Shown: positions 1 to 9,031 of the stretch, in pieces
Numbering within the stretch: position 1 is the first letter of the stretch
How the letters are laid out: every line of letters starts with the position of its first letter
Assembly: GCF_001529295.1 (NCBI RefSeq)
Contig: NZ_LLWK01000037.1
Span: forward strand, 1 to 64,000
Reading direction: 5' to 3'
Origin: Flavobacterium sp. TAB 87
GTDB taxonomy: Bacteria; Bacteroidota; Bacteroidia; Flavobacteriales; Flavobacteriaceae
Length of the DNA: 64,000 nt
Notes under the pieces: generated by a model
Told to the model about the DNA's origin: nothing
What the model saw: only the letters and a program-made list of their open reading frames with translations
Database searches by the model: none
Position numbers and translations under genes: made by a program

Positions 1-1
1 T

Positions 2-2125
2 AACGGTTGTACAGCCACTACTTGTGCAACTACCACTCTTGATAATGCAGTTCCTATCATCTCTCTTTCATCTAAAGTGGACATTTATTGTTTAGATGGA
101 AACAATGGTGCAATAACTATTACATCTTCAGAAAACTCAGGCGCTAATTCTTACGCATGGACAAAAAATAATATTGCCTATTCCACTTCTGAAGACTTAA
201 CAGAATTATCAGCAGGGACCTACACCGTTACTGCCACTAGTGCTAATGGCTGCTCATCCGAGCCATTCATCGTTACTATTAGTCAACCAACTACTTCATT
301 AAGTGCAACTGCTGTCATCACCAACAATATCAATTGTATAGGATGTTCGAAAGGAGCTATAAATTTAACTGTTTCTGGCGGAAATGACGGTATATACACG
401 TATTTATGGTCCAATAATGAGACTACTAAAGATATTTCGAACTTATATAAAGGAGATTACAGTGTAGCAATAAAAGACTCGAAAGGTTGTACTGTAAATT
501 ACAATTATACTATTACTGAATCTGGAATTAGCATTACTAAAGAAGGTACTTATATTGATTCAAACAATGACGGAATCACAAATATTGGTGATGTAGTGGC
601 CTATACTTTCGTAGTAAAAAACACAGGAAATGTAACTCTTATAAACCTTACAATTATTGATGACAATGCTATTGTTTCTAATAAAGCGATTGATAAGCTT
701 GCTGCTGGCGAAACAAACAGCACAACATTCACTGCTTCGCACATCATTACACAAAAAGACATTGATGCTGGAATTGTTTACAACCTTGCAACGGTAAAGA
801 GCTATGATCCGAAAGGAAATTTAATTACGGCTACTTCTACAGATCCGACCCCTTGTACAACTTGTCCTCTTTCTAATGAGTGTGCTGATTGTACGACTAC
901 TGACTTAAACCAAAATCCGAGTTTAAAAGTTATAAAAAATACTTTGACTACTAGCTTCAGTAAAATTGGTGATATACTTCTTTACACGATTGTTGTCGAA
1001 AATACTGGAAATGTAACTCTTCATCAAATACGTGTTCAAGATCCACTAACAGGTCTTGATGTGACTATCGAAGAATTACAACCAGGTCAAAAATCTAAAG
1101 AATACAGTCAAAGTTATACTGTCACACAACAAGACTTAATTAATAAGTCGGTGACAAATATCGCTACTGCTGAAGGTCTTAGTCCAAGTAATACCCTAAT
1201 AAATGGAAGTGATACCGTTACGGTCAACCAAAGTAAAATGATTATTGACGCTGTTGATGATTCAAAAGATTCAGTTGATGCAACTAGTGGAATTAAAAAT
1301 GTCTTGAATGTTTTGACAAATGATCGTTTAAACCAAATTCCAGTTATCCTGCAAAATGTGACTTTAAATTTAGTTACTGCTGATGCGACTGGAATGTTAT
1401 CCTTGAATCCGGATGGTTCTGTTGATGTAAAACAAGGAACTCCTGCAGGAACTTACACTTTAACGTACCAAATCTGTGAAATTCTAAATTCTACCAATTG
1501 CGACACGGCAAAAGTCACTATAAAAGTGATACAAAATGAGGTGCTAAATATCACAGGCGACGCTTGTAATGCAGACACCTCAGTTACAGATTTGTCAAAT
1601 TTATTGCCTTCAGGAACTTCTACTAATGGAACGTGGACTGATACAGATCAATCAAATGCATTAAATGGCTCTCTATTATCCGCATTTGAATTAGAAATTC
1701 GTACGTACGTTTTTGAATATAAAATTATTGAAGAAACAGGAATTAAAATTTTTTTAATAAGCATACAGATTAATGATGATTGCAAAGTTTTGCCTTGCGG
1801 AACTGTATTGGTGCACAATGCATTTTCTCCTAACGGAGATGGTACAAACGACTATTTTGCAATCGACAATATCGACGAAACAAATTGTTATGCAGAAAAT
1901 AATGTTGAGATCTACAATCGTTGGGGAGTATTAGTTTTCGAAACTAAAAATTACAGCAATAGTAGCAATTACTTTGATGGAACATCTAGAGGCAGAACTA
2001 CTATTAAAAAGGGTGATGGGTTACCAACCGGAACTTATTTCTACATTTTAAACTTCACCTCTGTTGATGGAAGTGGTACGACAATAAGCAATAGAAAAGA
2101 CGGCTATCTATATCTCTCTAAATAA
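2..2125 (+). CDS. T9SS type B sorted surface adhesin, SprB-repeat protein (5' end outside window)
   Basis: The reading frame is open from base 2, so the first in-window start codon (GTG at 77) is not the true start; about 707 codons of the C-terminal part are visible. Counting from base 2, residues ~37-82 and ~118-163 are SprB-type repeats with the pattern GAI...Y.W......L..G.Y.V...GC. Residues ~176-285 and ~308-395 are DUF11-like conserved-repeat domains (KNTGNVTL, ENTGNVTL), separated by a Cys-rich linker. The end, from ~599, is the gliding-motility-associated C-terminal domain (NAFSPNGDGTNDYF, YNRWGVLVFE, PTGTYFYILNF), the type B T9SS signal. Family knowledge: such proteins are exported by T9SS and held on the cell surface, often with a PorP/SprF partner encoded next door, as here. 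The ligand is unknown. Confidence 0.9.
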   Translation, partial: NGCTATTCATTTLDNAVPIISLSSKVDIYCLDGNNGAITITSSENSGANSYAWTKNNIAYSTSEDLTELSAGTYTVTATSANGCSSEPFIVTISQPTTSLSATAVITNNINCIGCSKGAINLTVSGGNDGIYTYLWSNNETTKDISNLYKGDYSVAIKDSKGCTVNYNYTITESGISITKEGTYIDSNNDGITNIGDVVAYTFVVKNTGNVTLINLTIIDDNAIVSNKAIDKLAAGETNSTTFTASHIITQKDIDAGIVYNLATVKSYDPKGNLITATSTDPTPCTTCPLSNECADCTTTDLNQNPSLKVIKNTLTTSFSKIGDILLYTIVVENTGNVTLHQIRVQDPLTGLDVTIEELQPGQKSKEYSQSYTVTQQDLINKSVTNIATAEGLSPSNTLINGSDTVTVNQSKMIIDAVDDSKDSVDATSGIKNVLNVLTNDRLNQIPVILQNVTLNLVTADATGMLSLNPDGSVDVKQGTPAGTYTLTYQICEILNSTNCDTAKVTIKVIQNEVLNITGDACNADTSVTDLSNLLPSGTSTNGTWTDTDQSNALNGSLLSAFELEIRTYVFEYKIIEETGIKIFLISIQINDDCKVLPCGTVLVHNAFSPNGDGTNDYFAIDNIDETNCYAENNVEIYNRWGVLVFETKNYSNSSNYFDGTSRGRTTIKKGDGLPTGTYFYILNFTSVDGSGTTISNRKDGYLYLSK

Positions 2126-2132
2126 GAAAAAC

Positions 2133-2160
2133 AGGGAGTTCCTGAACTCCCTTTCTTGCT
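2133..2160 (+). terminator. Hairpin after the adhesin gene, possible partial terminator
   Basis: AGGGAGTTC (2133-2141) can pair with GAACTCCCT (2144-2152), followed by the T-rich TTTCTTGCTTTT. The realistic loop uses the inner bases, leaving a stem of about 7 bp. It begins 8 bp after the adhesin stop and ~120 bp before the PorP/SprF gene, so it could lower expression of the partners relative to the adhesin or act as a processing site. Confidence 0.5.
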
Positions 2161-2270
2161 TTTACAACTAATGCAATACCATTAAAAATAAGAATTCAAA
2201 TTTAATTGTAATTCAATATCAAATGTTTGGCTATTCAACTCATATAATCACCTCACCATAAATATCTGCT

Positions 2271-3182
2271 ATGAAAACAAAATTATTTACTTTCGTTTTG
2301 ATGTGTACAGCTATTGTCAGTTTTGCTCAGCAAGATGCTCAATTCACCCAATATATGTACAACACAATTACTATAAATCCTGCTTATGCTGGCTCACGCG
2401 GCGCCTTAAGTGTTTTTGGTTTGTACCGTGCGCAATGGGTAGGTTTAGACGGTGCTCCAAAAACAAGCGCATTCTCTGTGCATACACCCATAAATGGTAG
2501 TCGAGTAGGTTTAGGAGTTTCAGTTATAAATGACAAAATTGGACCCACCAATAACAACGACATTTCTGCCGATTTATCGTATACAATAAATACTTCTGAA
2601 ACATTTAAATTATCATTTGGTATTAAGGCTACCGCAACTATTTTTAATTTAGATGTCAACAAGTTAAATCCTACGGACGCGAATGATCCGCAATTTCAAA
2701 ACTTTGATACTGATTTTACACCCAATATTGGAGCGGGTATTTACTGGCATTCTGATAAGTTTTACTTAGGATTATCTGTTCCAAAGTTTATAGAAACCAA
2801 TCAATATAATGATAATGAAATCGCAATTTATAAAGAAAAAATAAATTACTACATGATCGCTGGTTACGTTTTTGACTTAAGCAGAGACATCAAATTTAAG
2901 CCAGCTGTTTTAACTAAACTAGTCGAAGGCGCTCCTTTGCAAGCGGACATTTCAGGAAATTTTATGTTTAATGAAAAGTTTGTGGTTGGAGTAGCCTACC
3001 GATGGAGTGCAGCTGTAAGTGCGATGGTAGGTTTTCAAGTGAGTAAAGGTTTTTATTTAGGCTACGGTTATGATCAGGAAACAACTAACTTAGACCGCTA
3101 TAATTCGGGCTCTCACGAAATATTTTTGCGTTTTGAACTCTTCAAAAACAATAATAAAATGACTACTCCACGTTTCTTCTAA
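2271..3182 (+). CDS. PorP/SprF family type IX secretion outer-membrane protein
   Basis: A 303-aa protein with a signal peptide (MKTKLFTFVLMCTAIVSFA, then QQD). It opens with the family hallmark QDAQFTQYMYN...NPAYAGSRG and continues as a predicted outer-membrane beta barrel of alternating short strands ending ...EIFLRFELF. Family knowledge: SprF of Flavobacterium johnsoniae is needed for SprB to reach the cell surface, and PorP/SprF proteins act as anchors or partners for type B CTD cargo. Its place between a type-B-CTD adhesin and an OmpA protein, with a 10-bp gap to the latter, suggests it serves the upstream adhesin specifically. Length is normal for the family. Confidence 0.93.
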   Translation: MKTKLFTFVLMCTAIVSFAQQDAQFTQYMYNTITINPAYAGSRGALSVFGLYRAQWVGLDGAPKTSAFSVHTPINGSRVGLGVSVINDKIGPTNNNDISADLSYTINTSETFKLSFGIKATATIFNLDVNKLNPTDANDPQFQNFDTDFTPNIGAGIYWHSDKFYLGLSVPKFIETNQYNDNEIAIYKEKINYYMIAGYVFDLSRDIKFKPAVLTKLVEGAPLQADISGNFMFNEKFVVGVAYRWSAAVSAMVGFQVSKGFYLGYGYDQETTNLDRYNSGSHEIFLRFELFKNNNKMTTPRFF

Positions 3183-3192
3183 AAAAAATCCT

Positions 3193-5130
3193 ATGAAAAA
3201 TTATATACTCCTTTGCCTAATAATAATACCTGTTTTTTCATTTAACTGTTATTCGCAACAAAATAAAATTGCAGCTGCAGATAAGCAATACGACAATTAT
3301 GCCTACGTAGATGCAATAAAAACGTATGAACGTGTTGCAAATAAAGGCTACAAATCGGAAGAAATGTTTAAGAAATTAGGTAATGCCTATTATTTCAATT
3401 CCGATTTAGAGCAATCTGCCAAGTGGTACGGTGAATTATTTGCAATGACAAAAGAGGTAGAAGCTGAATATTATTACCGTTATGCGCAATCTTTAAAATC
3501 AATTGGAGAAATAGAAAAAGCCAACCAAATTCTAGAAAGCTTTAGTAAAAGATCCAATAATGATTCTCGAGCCAAACTTTTTACTGAAGATCGTGATTAC
3601 TTAAGTGAAATTAAGGCCAACTCTGGTCGCTATACGATTGCTAACAGCGATATTAATAGTTCGTACTCTGATTATGGTACTGCATTTTATTTAGATAAAA
3701 TTGTGTTTGCCTCTGCTAGAGATACGGGTAGTTTTATGCAACGTAAACACAAATGGACAGGCGAATATTTTACAAATTTGTATGTTGCCGATCTAGATCA
3801 AGATTTCAATCCATCCAATGTTAGAAAATTTGACAAAACAGTCAATAGCAAATTTCACGAAGCGAGTCCAACCTATACTAAAGATGGATCAACGGTTTAT
3901 TTTACTAGAAATAATTATATAAATGGAAAAAAAGGAAAAGATGCCAATAAGACTACGCTAGTGAAAATTTACAAAGCAACCATGAAAGATGGGAAATGGA
4001 CTGATGTTGCAGAATTACCTTTCAACAGTGATAATTACAGCACCGCTCATCCCACCTTAAGTGTAGACGAGCAAATATTATACTTTGCTTCTGATATGCC
4101 TGGCGGTATGGGGCAATCAGATTTATATAAAGTAAAAGTTAATTATAACGGATCTTTTGGCCAACCTGAAAACTTAGGAAAAGAAATAAATACCGAAGGA
4201 AAAGAAACGTTTCCGTTCATAAGCAGCGAAAACGAGCTCTACTTTGCCTCTGACGGACATCCCGGTTTAGGTGGTTTGGATGTATTTGTTGCAGCAATTG
4301 ATAAAGAAGGAAACGCTAAAAATGTTCAAAATATTGGTGCTGACATTAATTCGCCTAACGATGACTTTGCATACATTATTGATACCAAATCAAGGAAAGG
4401 TTTTTACAGTGCCAATAAAAAAGGTGGAGAAGGAAATGACGATATTTATCAATTTCTTGAAAATAAAAAACTATCCTGCACTCAAGAATTATTTGGTTTA
4501 GTAACCGATATAATAACTGAAGAAATTTTACCAAATACTAAAGTTTCTCTTTATGATAATCAAGCACAATTAATACATTCTACATTTTCAGATCCGACGG
4601 GAAATTACACCCTCAACGTAGACTGCGGAAAAGAGTATCTTGTTAGAGCCGAAAAAGAGAACTACAGCACTAAGGAAGTGATGATTAGCATTGGCTCATT
4701 AAGCGGAAAAACAAATCTACCAATCGCTTTGGAATCAGCAAAATGCAAAGTAGCCGTAGGAGATGATTTAGGAAAATGTTTCGGAATTAAAATGATATAC
4801 TTTGACTTAGACCAATCGAATATTCGACCAGAAGCAGCGTTAGATTTAGAAAAAATAGTAGACGTATTGAGAGAGAATCCCAATATGAAATTAGACGTTC
4901 GCTCGCATACTGACAGTCGCGCAACCGCAGCATACAACATGAAACTTTCTGACAAAAGAGCTAAATCGACCATTCAGTGGTTGATAAAAAATGGCATTGA
5001 TCAAGCCCGTTTAACCGGAAAAGGGTACGGCGAAAGCGAATTAGTAAATCAGTGCGCTGATGAGGTAAAATGTTCAGAAGCAGAACATCAGATGAACAGA
5101 CGAAGTGAATTTATAATAACCACTCTTTAA
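3193..5130 (+). CDS. OmpA family protein with TPR and PD40 repeats, peptidoglycan-binding
   Basis: A 645-aa protein with a signal peptide (cut near CYS-QQNK). Residues ~30-115 look like TPR helices. Residues ~165-420 contain PD40/beta-propeller motifs (YFASDMPGGMGQSDLY, YFASDGHPGLGGLDVF). Residues ~428-510 form a carboxypeptidase-regulatory-like domain (LFGLVTDIITEEILPNTKV). Residues ~530-645 are an OmpA C-terminal domain (IYFDLDQSNIRP, RSHTDSRA, RLTGKGYGES) expected to bind peptidoglycan. It starts 10 bp after the PorP/SprF stop, so the two are co-transcribed. Adhesin, PorP/SprF and OmpA/PD40 is a recurrent flavobacterial gene trio; inference is that this protein ties the outer-membrane complex to the cell wall. 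Confidence 0.92.
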   Translation: MKNYILLCLIIIPVFSFNCYSQQNKIAAADKQYDNYAYVDAIKTYERVANKGYKSEEMFKKLGNAYYFNSDLEQSAKWYGELFAMTKEVEAEYYYRYAQSLKSIGEIEKANQILESFSKRSNNDSRAKLFTEDRDYLSEIKANSGRYTIANSDINSSYSDYGTAFYLDKIVFASARDTGSFMQRKHKWTGEYFTNLYVADLDQDFNPSNVRKFDKTVNSKFHEASPTYTKDGSTVYFTRNNYINGKKGKDANKTTLVKIYKATMKDGKWTDVAELPFNSDNYSTAHPTLSVDEQILYFASDMPGGMGQSDLYKVKVNYNGSFGQPENLGKEINTEGKETFPFISSENELYFASDGHPGLGGLDVFVAAIDKEGNAKNVQNIGADINSPNDDFAYIIDTKSRKGFYSANKKGGEGNDDIYQFLENKKLSCTQELFGLVTDIITEEILPNTKVSLYDNQAQLIHSTFSDPTGNYTLNVDCGKEYLVRAEKENYSTKEVMISIGSLSGKTNLPIALESAKCKVAVGDDLGKCFGIKMIYFDLDQSNIRPEAALDLEKIVDVLRENPNMKLDVRSHTDSRATAAYNMKLSDKRAKSTIQWLIKNGIDQARLTGKGYGESELVNQCADEVKCSEAEHQMNRRSEFIITTL

Positions 5131-5147
5131 CCAAACCATATTTCCTT

Positions 5148-5183
5148 AAAAAAGTCTTTTCTTCCCGAAAAGGCTTTTTTTTT
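5148..5183 (+). terminator. Intrinsic terminator of the adhesin/PorP/OmpA cluster
   Basis: Stem 5148-5161 pairs with 5167-5180 (AAAAAAG.CTTTTC with GAAAAG.CTTTTTT, one G-T wobble), loop TTCCC, followed by a T run. It lies 17 bp after the OmpA gene stop. Confidence 0.88.
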
Positions 5184-5186
5184 ACC

Positions 5187-5214
5187 AAAAAAAGCCGCTA
5201 ATTTATTAGCGGCT
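5187..5214 (-). terminator. Intrinsic terminator of the CAP-domain gene (minus strand)
   Basis: A perfect 9-bp stem AGCCGCTAA / TTAGCGGCT with a 4-nt loop. On the minus strand it is followed by seven T. It sits back to back with the plus-strand terminator and insulates two convergent genes. Confidence 0.85.
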
Positions 5215-5295
5215 AAAAGACAATATGTCTTAAATAAATAAAACGAAAATAATTAAAAGGGCTCTTTTTTCTTTGTAGTCAATACTCGAAAGAAA

Positions 5296-5817
5296 TTATA
5301 TTTTTGCAAAAATGTTTGTATAGTAGGTTTTACCGGTTTCACTATCCACGGTAATTGAAATTCCGAAATGAGTGTAATCACCTTCAACGTTTATTTTATG
5401 ATCGGGACTATTTAACCATGCTTTTAAAGCTGCTTCGGGAGTCTTATAATTGTAAGCTAAATTCTCTCCTACTTTTATCGCTCCCAATTTTTTTATTATA
5501 TCATTTGATCTTGACACAAAATCATCGTGACTAATATGTTGCTGAATAATCATATACGCATTGTGCTTTTGAGAAACTGTAGAAATATAATTCGCTTTTT
5601 GCAATTCCGATAGCCCAACGCTCACTCGATAGTCGTTCACTAATTGAAGTGTTGCTGATTCAGCACTACTGTAGTCATAAGCAGTATCGGTCCAGTTACT
5701 ATTTTTAGCTGTAGAAGATTTACCGTCTAACAAATCTGATTCGAAAGATTCGCCAGAACAAGAAACGAACGTGCATGCTAAGAAAAAAACCGCTAGTAAT
5801 TTTGATGTAGGTTTCAT
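5296..5817 (-). CDS. CAP-domain (SCP/PR1-like) lipoprotein
   Basis: A 173-aa protein with a lipoprotein signal: a hydrophobic stretch ending CTFVSC, with the acylated Cys at residue 20. The rest is a bacterial CAP/SCP domain: LVNDYRVSVGLSEL, then SQKHNAYMI, ISHDDFVSR, GENLAYNYKTPEAALKAWLNSPDHK and HFGIS. The GENLAY...AWLNSPDHK block is the conserved CAP signature, including the His and Glu residues of the central cavity. Bacterial CAP proteins are extracytoplasmic, but their biochemical role is mostly unknown; peptidase-like or lipid-binding activity has been proposed for relatives. It is a single gene with its own terminator. Confidence 0.85.
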   Translation of the reverse strand: MKPTSKLLAVFFLACTFVSCSGESFESDLLDGKSSTAKNSNWTDTAYDYSSAESATLQLVNDYRVSVGLSELQKANYISTVSQKHNAYMIIQQHISHDDFVSRSNDIIKKLGAIKVGENLAYNYKTPEAALKAWLNSPDHKINVEGDYTHFGISITVDSETGKTYYTNIFAKI

Positions 5818-5922
5818 AATCTTGTAGTTTAAATTAAAGTAGATTGTGGGGCAAACTCTTTTTATTATTTAATATTACATTTTTTCGTTGTGATAAACTT
5901 AACACAGTTATCGTTTAAACAC

Positions 5923-5950
5923 CAAAAAAAACCGATGAACTACATCGATT
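5923..5950 (-). terminator. Terminator after pdxH (minus strand)
   Basis: On the minus strand an 8-bp stem (AATCGATG / CATCGGTT, one T-G wobble, loop TAGTT) is followed by a run of T. It lies ~40 bp past the pdxH stop and probably ends the pyrR-pyrB-rnz-pdxH transcript. Confidence 0.75.
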
Positions 5951-5991
5951 TCGTAATTAAATAAAATTTAACTTACAAAACTAGACAAGAG

Positions 5992-6639
5992 CTATGGAGC
6001 TAACCTATCAATTTTCCATAAATAGTTGTCTTGCAACTGATATCTAATGCGATCGTGAAGACGATTTGCTCTTCCTTGCCAAAATTCAACAGAAACAGGG
6101 ACTACTAGAAAGCCTCCCCAATGTTCAGGACGATTAATTTCTTTGCCTTTATATTGTGTTTCTAATTGCTTTAAATTTTGCTCTAAAAAGACACGAGACG
6201 GAATAACCTGACTTTGATCAGACACTATTGCGCCAAGCTTACTGCCGTCTGGTCTACTGTCAAAATAGTTGTCAGAGATGTTGCTGGCTACTTTTTGTGC
6301 TTTACCTTTTATAATTACTTGTCGCTCCATTCCTTGCCAAAAAAAAGACAAGCAAACATTTGGATTGTTTAAAATTGCTTTTCCTTTTTCGGAATTATAA
6401 TTAGTATAAAAAATAAAGCCTTCTTCATTAAATTTTTTGAGCAGAACTACTCTCGTTTTCGGAAAACCATCTAAACCAATAGTCGCAACCGACATTGCAT
6501 TTACCTCATCACGGCCGTCACCCAATTCTTCTACCTCGTGAAACCATTTGTTAAAAAGATTAATTGGATCTTCTGGAATTGTCGTTTCTAATAATTCACT
6601 TTTCTCGTATGATTTTCTATAATTGCTTAAATCGCTCAT
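5992..6639 (-). CDS. pdxH: Pyridoxamine/pyridoxine 5'-phosphate oxidase
   Basis: A 215-aa protein of the usual PdxH length. It oxidises pyridoxamine or pyridoxine 5'-phosphate to pyridoxal 5'-phosphate using FMN and oxygen. Visible family blocks are FNKWFHEVEE near the N-terminus, AMSVATIGLDGFPKTRVVLLK, FIFYTNYNSEKGKAI, NPNVCLSFFW....RQVIIKGKA, the SRPDGSKLGAIVSDQSQVI region, and the C-terminal WGGFLVVPVSVEFWQGRANRLHDRIRY segment with the substrate-binding RLHDR motif. The start codon overlaps the end of rnz by 4 bp (ATGA), indicating translational coupling. Confidence 0.95.
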   Translation of the reverse strand: MSDLSNYRKSYEKSELLETTIPEDPINLFNKWFHEVEELGDGRDEVNAMSVATIGLDGFPKTRVVLLKKFNEEGFIFYTNYNSEKGKAILNNPNVCLSFFWQGMERQVIIKGKAQKVASNISDNYFDSRPDGSKLGAIVSDQSQVIPSRVFLEQNLKQLETQYKGKEINRPEHWGGFLVVPVSVEFWQGRANRLHDRIRYQLQDNYLWKIDRLAP

Positions 6640-7568
6640 TGGTTGTTTTTTAAAATTAAAGAATCAAATTCAAAAGAAGCGCCGTCATCTCCTAATTTTA
6701 CATTTTCAAAAATAGTTTGCGCTTCTTCTTTAAATAAGGAAATCCGCTCATAGCGAGTGGAATAATGTCCTAAAATTAATTGTTTTACATTTGCTTTTAA
6801 GGCTATTGTTGCCGCTTCTTTTGCAGTAGAATGCAGTGTTTTTTTGGCTAATTCTGCTTCACTTTGTAAAAATGTTGTTTCGTGATATAGCACAGTAGCG
6901 TTTGCAATAATCGGAATAATAGCTTCAAAATAAGCGGTGTCGGAGCAAAAAGCATAGCTCTGAGGAGCTGGTCCGTCAAAAGACAATTCTTCATTTGCGA
7001 TTACTGTTCCGTTTTCTAAGGTCACGCTTCCTCCCTTTTTTATTTTAAGAAAATAACAGGTATCAATTTTATAATTTTCAACTGCAGCAACATTCAATTT
7101 TCTATCGTTTTGTTTTTCCTGAAATAAAAATCCGTTGGTGTACACCCTATGCTTAAGCGGAATAGTGCGCACAATTACTTTGTCATCTTCAAAAATAATT
7201 TCACTTTCTTTACTTGCTAATTCGGTAAAAGACAACTCGTAGTTTGGCCAAGAATTAGAAAGCTTTAATTGCAATAATATAATTTCTTTGATTCCTTTTG
7301 GACCGTAAATATGCAAATTGGTTGTTCTACCTAGCAAAGAAAAAGTAGAAATTAAACCAATTAGTCCAAAAAAATGATCGCCATGCAAATGCGAAATGAA
7401 AATGCGATTGATTTTAGAAAACTTAATTTTATTTTTGCGCAATTGTACCTGAGTTCCTTCGCCACAATCAATTAAAAAGAGTTTGTTTTTAATCTCTAAA
7501 ACTTGTGCGGTAGGATTGGTGAATGTACGTGGAGTTGCGGCGTAACAGCCTAATATAGTAAGTTTCAA
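6636..7568 (-). CDS. rnz: Ribonuclease Z (tRNA 3' endonuclease)
   Basis: A 310-aa metallo-beta-lactamase-fold nuclease, the short bacterial RNase Z type. It removes 3' trailers from tRNA precursors. The zinc motif HLHGDH is at residues 60-65, preceded by DCGEGTQVQLRK. Further features are the flexible-arm region around residues 150-180, FCSDTAYFE with its metal-binding Asp, and LHSTAKEAATIA and LGHYSTRY with the C-terminal His ligands. The 5' end lies 82 bp after the 110-aa gene and the 3' end overlaps pdxH. A processing enzyme for tRNAs lacking encoded CCA fits this genome, since the tRNA-His seen here does not encode a complete CCA. Confidence 0.95.
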   Translation of the reverse strand: MKLTILGCYAATPRTFTNPTAQVLEIKNKLFLIDCGEGTQVQLRKNKIKFSKINRIFISHLHGDHFFGLIGLISTFSLLGRTTNLHIYGPKGIKEIILLQLKLSNSWPNYELSFTELASKESEIIFEDDKVIVRTIPLKHRVYTNGFLFQEKQNDRKLNVAAVENYKIDTCYFLKIKKGGSVTLENGTVIANEELSFDGPAPQSYAFCSDTAYFEAIIPIIANATVLYHETTFLQSEAELAKKTLHSTAKEAATIALKANVKQLILGHYSTRYERISLFKEEAQTIFENVKLGDDGASFEFDSLILKNNQ

Positions 7569-7650
7569 TTTTCGTTTATTTTATCGTTACGGGGTTATGT
7601 TATCCGAGAATAACAAGTAAACGATTCCACGAATAAACAGTTAATCCAAT

Positions 7651-7983
7651 TTAAAAACCTAAATCACGCTCAATTTCTTCCATTTCAATTATATCGTGCG
7701 CTTCTAATAAAGAAGGAACGACGGTTAATTTACTTGGAACTTCATTAAAATCAATATCATCAACTGCAATAACAAATGATTTTTTTGATTTTTTATGTAT
7801 CTTAGAAAGAGGCTTGAATTGAGTGATATCTTTGATGCTAATGTCTGAACAACGCAGTAAATCAATAATAATATTACTGTTCTCAAAAGTTTTATACTGG
7901 TGGGTAATTTTCATTACAAATGCTGTAAAGTCGCCTTCAGTATTTTTAATCGAAACGGTATGTCCTTTTTGATCAACTTTCAT
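7651..7983 (-). CDS. Small conserved protein, possible STAS-like fold, between pyrB and rnz
   Basis: A 110-aa soluble protein without a signal peptide or membrane segment. The pattern of short strands and helices (MKVDQKGHTVSIKNTEGD, then NIIIDLLRCSDISIKDI, then KSFVIAVDDIDF, then SLLEAHDIIEMEEIERDLGF) resembles a STAS/anti-anti-sigma-like layout, but this is an impression from strand order, not a domain match. Flavobacterial homologues are sometimes labelled ribonuclease Z only because they precede rnz; no metal-binding histidines are present, so that label would be wrong. It lies 71 bp after pyrB and 82 bp before rnz on the same strand. Function unknown. Confidence 0.75.
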   Translation of the reverse strand: MKVDQKGHTVSIKNTEGDFTAFVMKITHQYKTFENSNIIIDLLRCSDISIKDITQFKPLSKIHKKSKKSFVIAVDDIDFNEVPSKLTVVPSLLEAHDIIEMEEIERDLGF

Positions 7984-8054
7984 TTTTGTGCTTATTTTAC
8001 AGATTATACAAACAAATTAGATTCAATAAGCTAAGGTAGTTACTATTTTTAAAA

Positions 8055-8981
8055 CTATTGAATTTTTGAAGCCAAAAGATAGATAACAGCCATACGGATA
8101 GCCACTCCATTTTCGACTTGGTTTAAAATTACTGAGTGACTCGAATCGGCCACTTCTGAAGTAATTTCTACCCCACGATTAATTGGTCCAGGGTGCATAA
8201 TTACAATTTCTTTATTTAAAGAATTCAGCAATTGCAAATCAACACCATATTGTTGTGAGTATTCGCGAGTTGATGGAAAAAAGTTTACGTCCATGCGCTC
8301 GTTTTGTACGCGAAGCATATTGGCAACATCACACCATTCTAAAGCTTTTCTTAAATTGGATTCAACAGTAACTCCCAAAGATTCAATGTATTTAGGGATC
8401 AAAGTTTTGGGTCCGCAAACTTTTACTTCGGCTCCTTGCATTTGCAATGCATAAATATTAGATAAAGCTACTCGCGAGTGCAAAACATCGCCCACGATTA
8501 CTACTTTCTTACCCGCTACATCGCCTAGTTTTTCTCTAATAGAGTAACTGTCCAATAATGCCTGTGTGGGATGTTCGTGTGCACCATCGCCTGCATTTAC
8601 TATACTTGCTTTTACGTTTTTGGATAAAAAATAAGCGGCACCAGGATTAGAATGTCGCATGACAACCATATCTACTTTCATAGACAATATGTTGTTTACC
8701 GTGTCAATAAGTGTTTCTCCTTTTTTTACCGAAGATTGTGCGGCAGAAAAACTAATTACATCGGCAGAAAGTCTTTTTTGAGCCAGCTCAAAAGAAAGTT
8801 TAGTTCTGGTACTGTTTTCAAAGAAAATATTGGCAATGGTAATATCTCGTAATGAAGGAACTTTTTTAATTGGCCTATTAATGACTTCTTTAAAATGATC
8901 GGCAGTTTCAAAAATTAGGTTAATATCATTCTCATTGATGTACTTAATTCCTAACAAATGATTTACGCTTAATTCTTTCAT
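8055..8981 (-). CDS. pyrB: Aspartate carbamoyltransferase catalytic subunit
   Basis: A 308-aa protein that joins carbamoyl phosphate and aspartate in the first committed step of pyrimidine synthesis. Motifs seen are ENSTRTKLSFE (carbamoyl-phosphate binding), SSVKKGETL, VMRHSNPGAA, the HPTQALLD motif, VVIVGDVLHSRVA, MLRVQNER and the closing HPGPINRGVEI. The length and motif set match the PyrB class that works without a fused regulatory chain; no pyrI is adjacent. It begins 50 bp after pyrR on the same strand, so pyrimidine-dependent control through PyrR is likely. Confidence 0.96.
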   Translation of the reverse strand: MKELSVNHLLGIKYINENDINLIFETADHFKEVINRPIKKVPSLRDITIANIFFENSTRTKLSFELAQKRLSADVISFSAAQSSVKKGETLIDTVNNILSMKVDMVVMRHSNPGAAYFLSKNVKASIVNAGDGAHEHPTQALLDSYSIREKLGDVAGKKVVIVGDVLHSRVALSNIYALQMQGAEVKVCGPKTLIPKYIESLGVTVESNLRKALEWCDVANMLRVQNERMDVNFFPSTREYSQQYGVDLQLLNSLNKEIVIMHPGPINRGVEITSEVADSSHSVILNQVENGVAIRMAVIYLLASKIQ

Positions 8982-9031
8982 TTTTATACGGTTATTATTT
9001 TTTAAAGTTTAAATGTAAAATGGTTTCCGAA

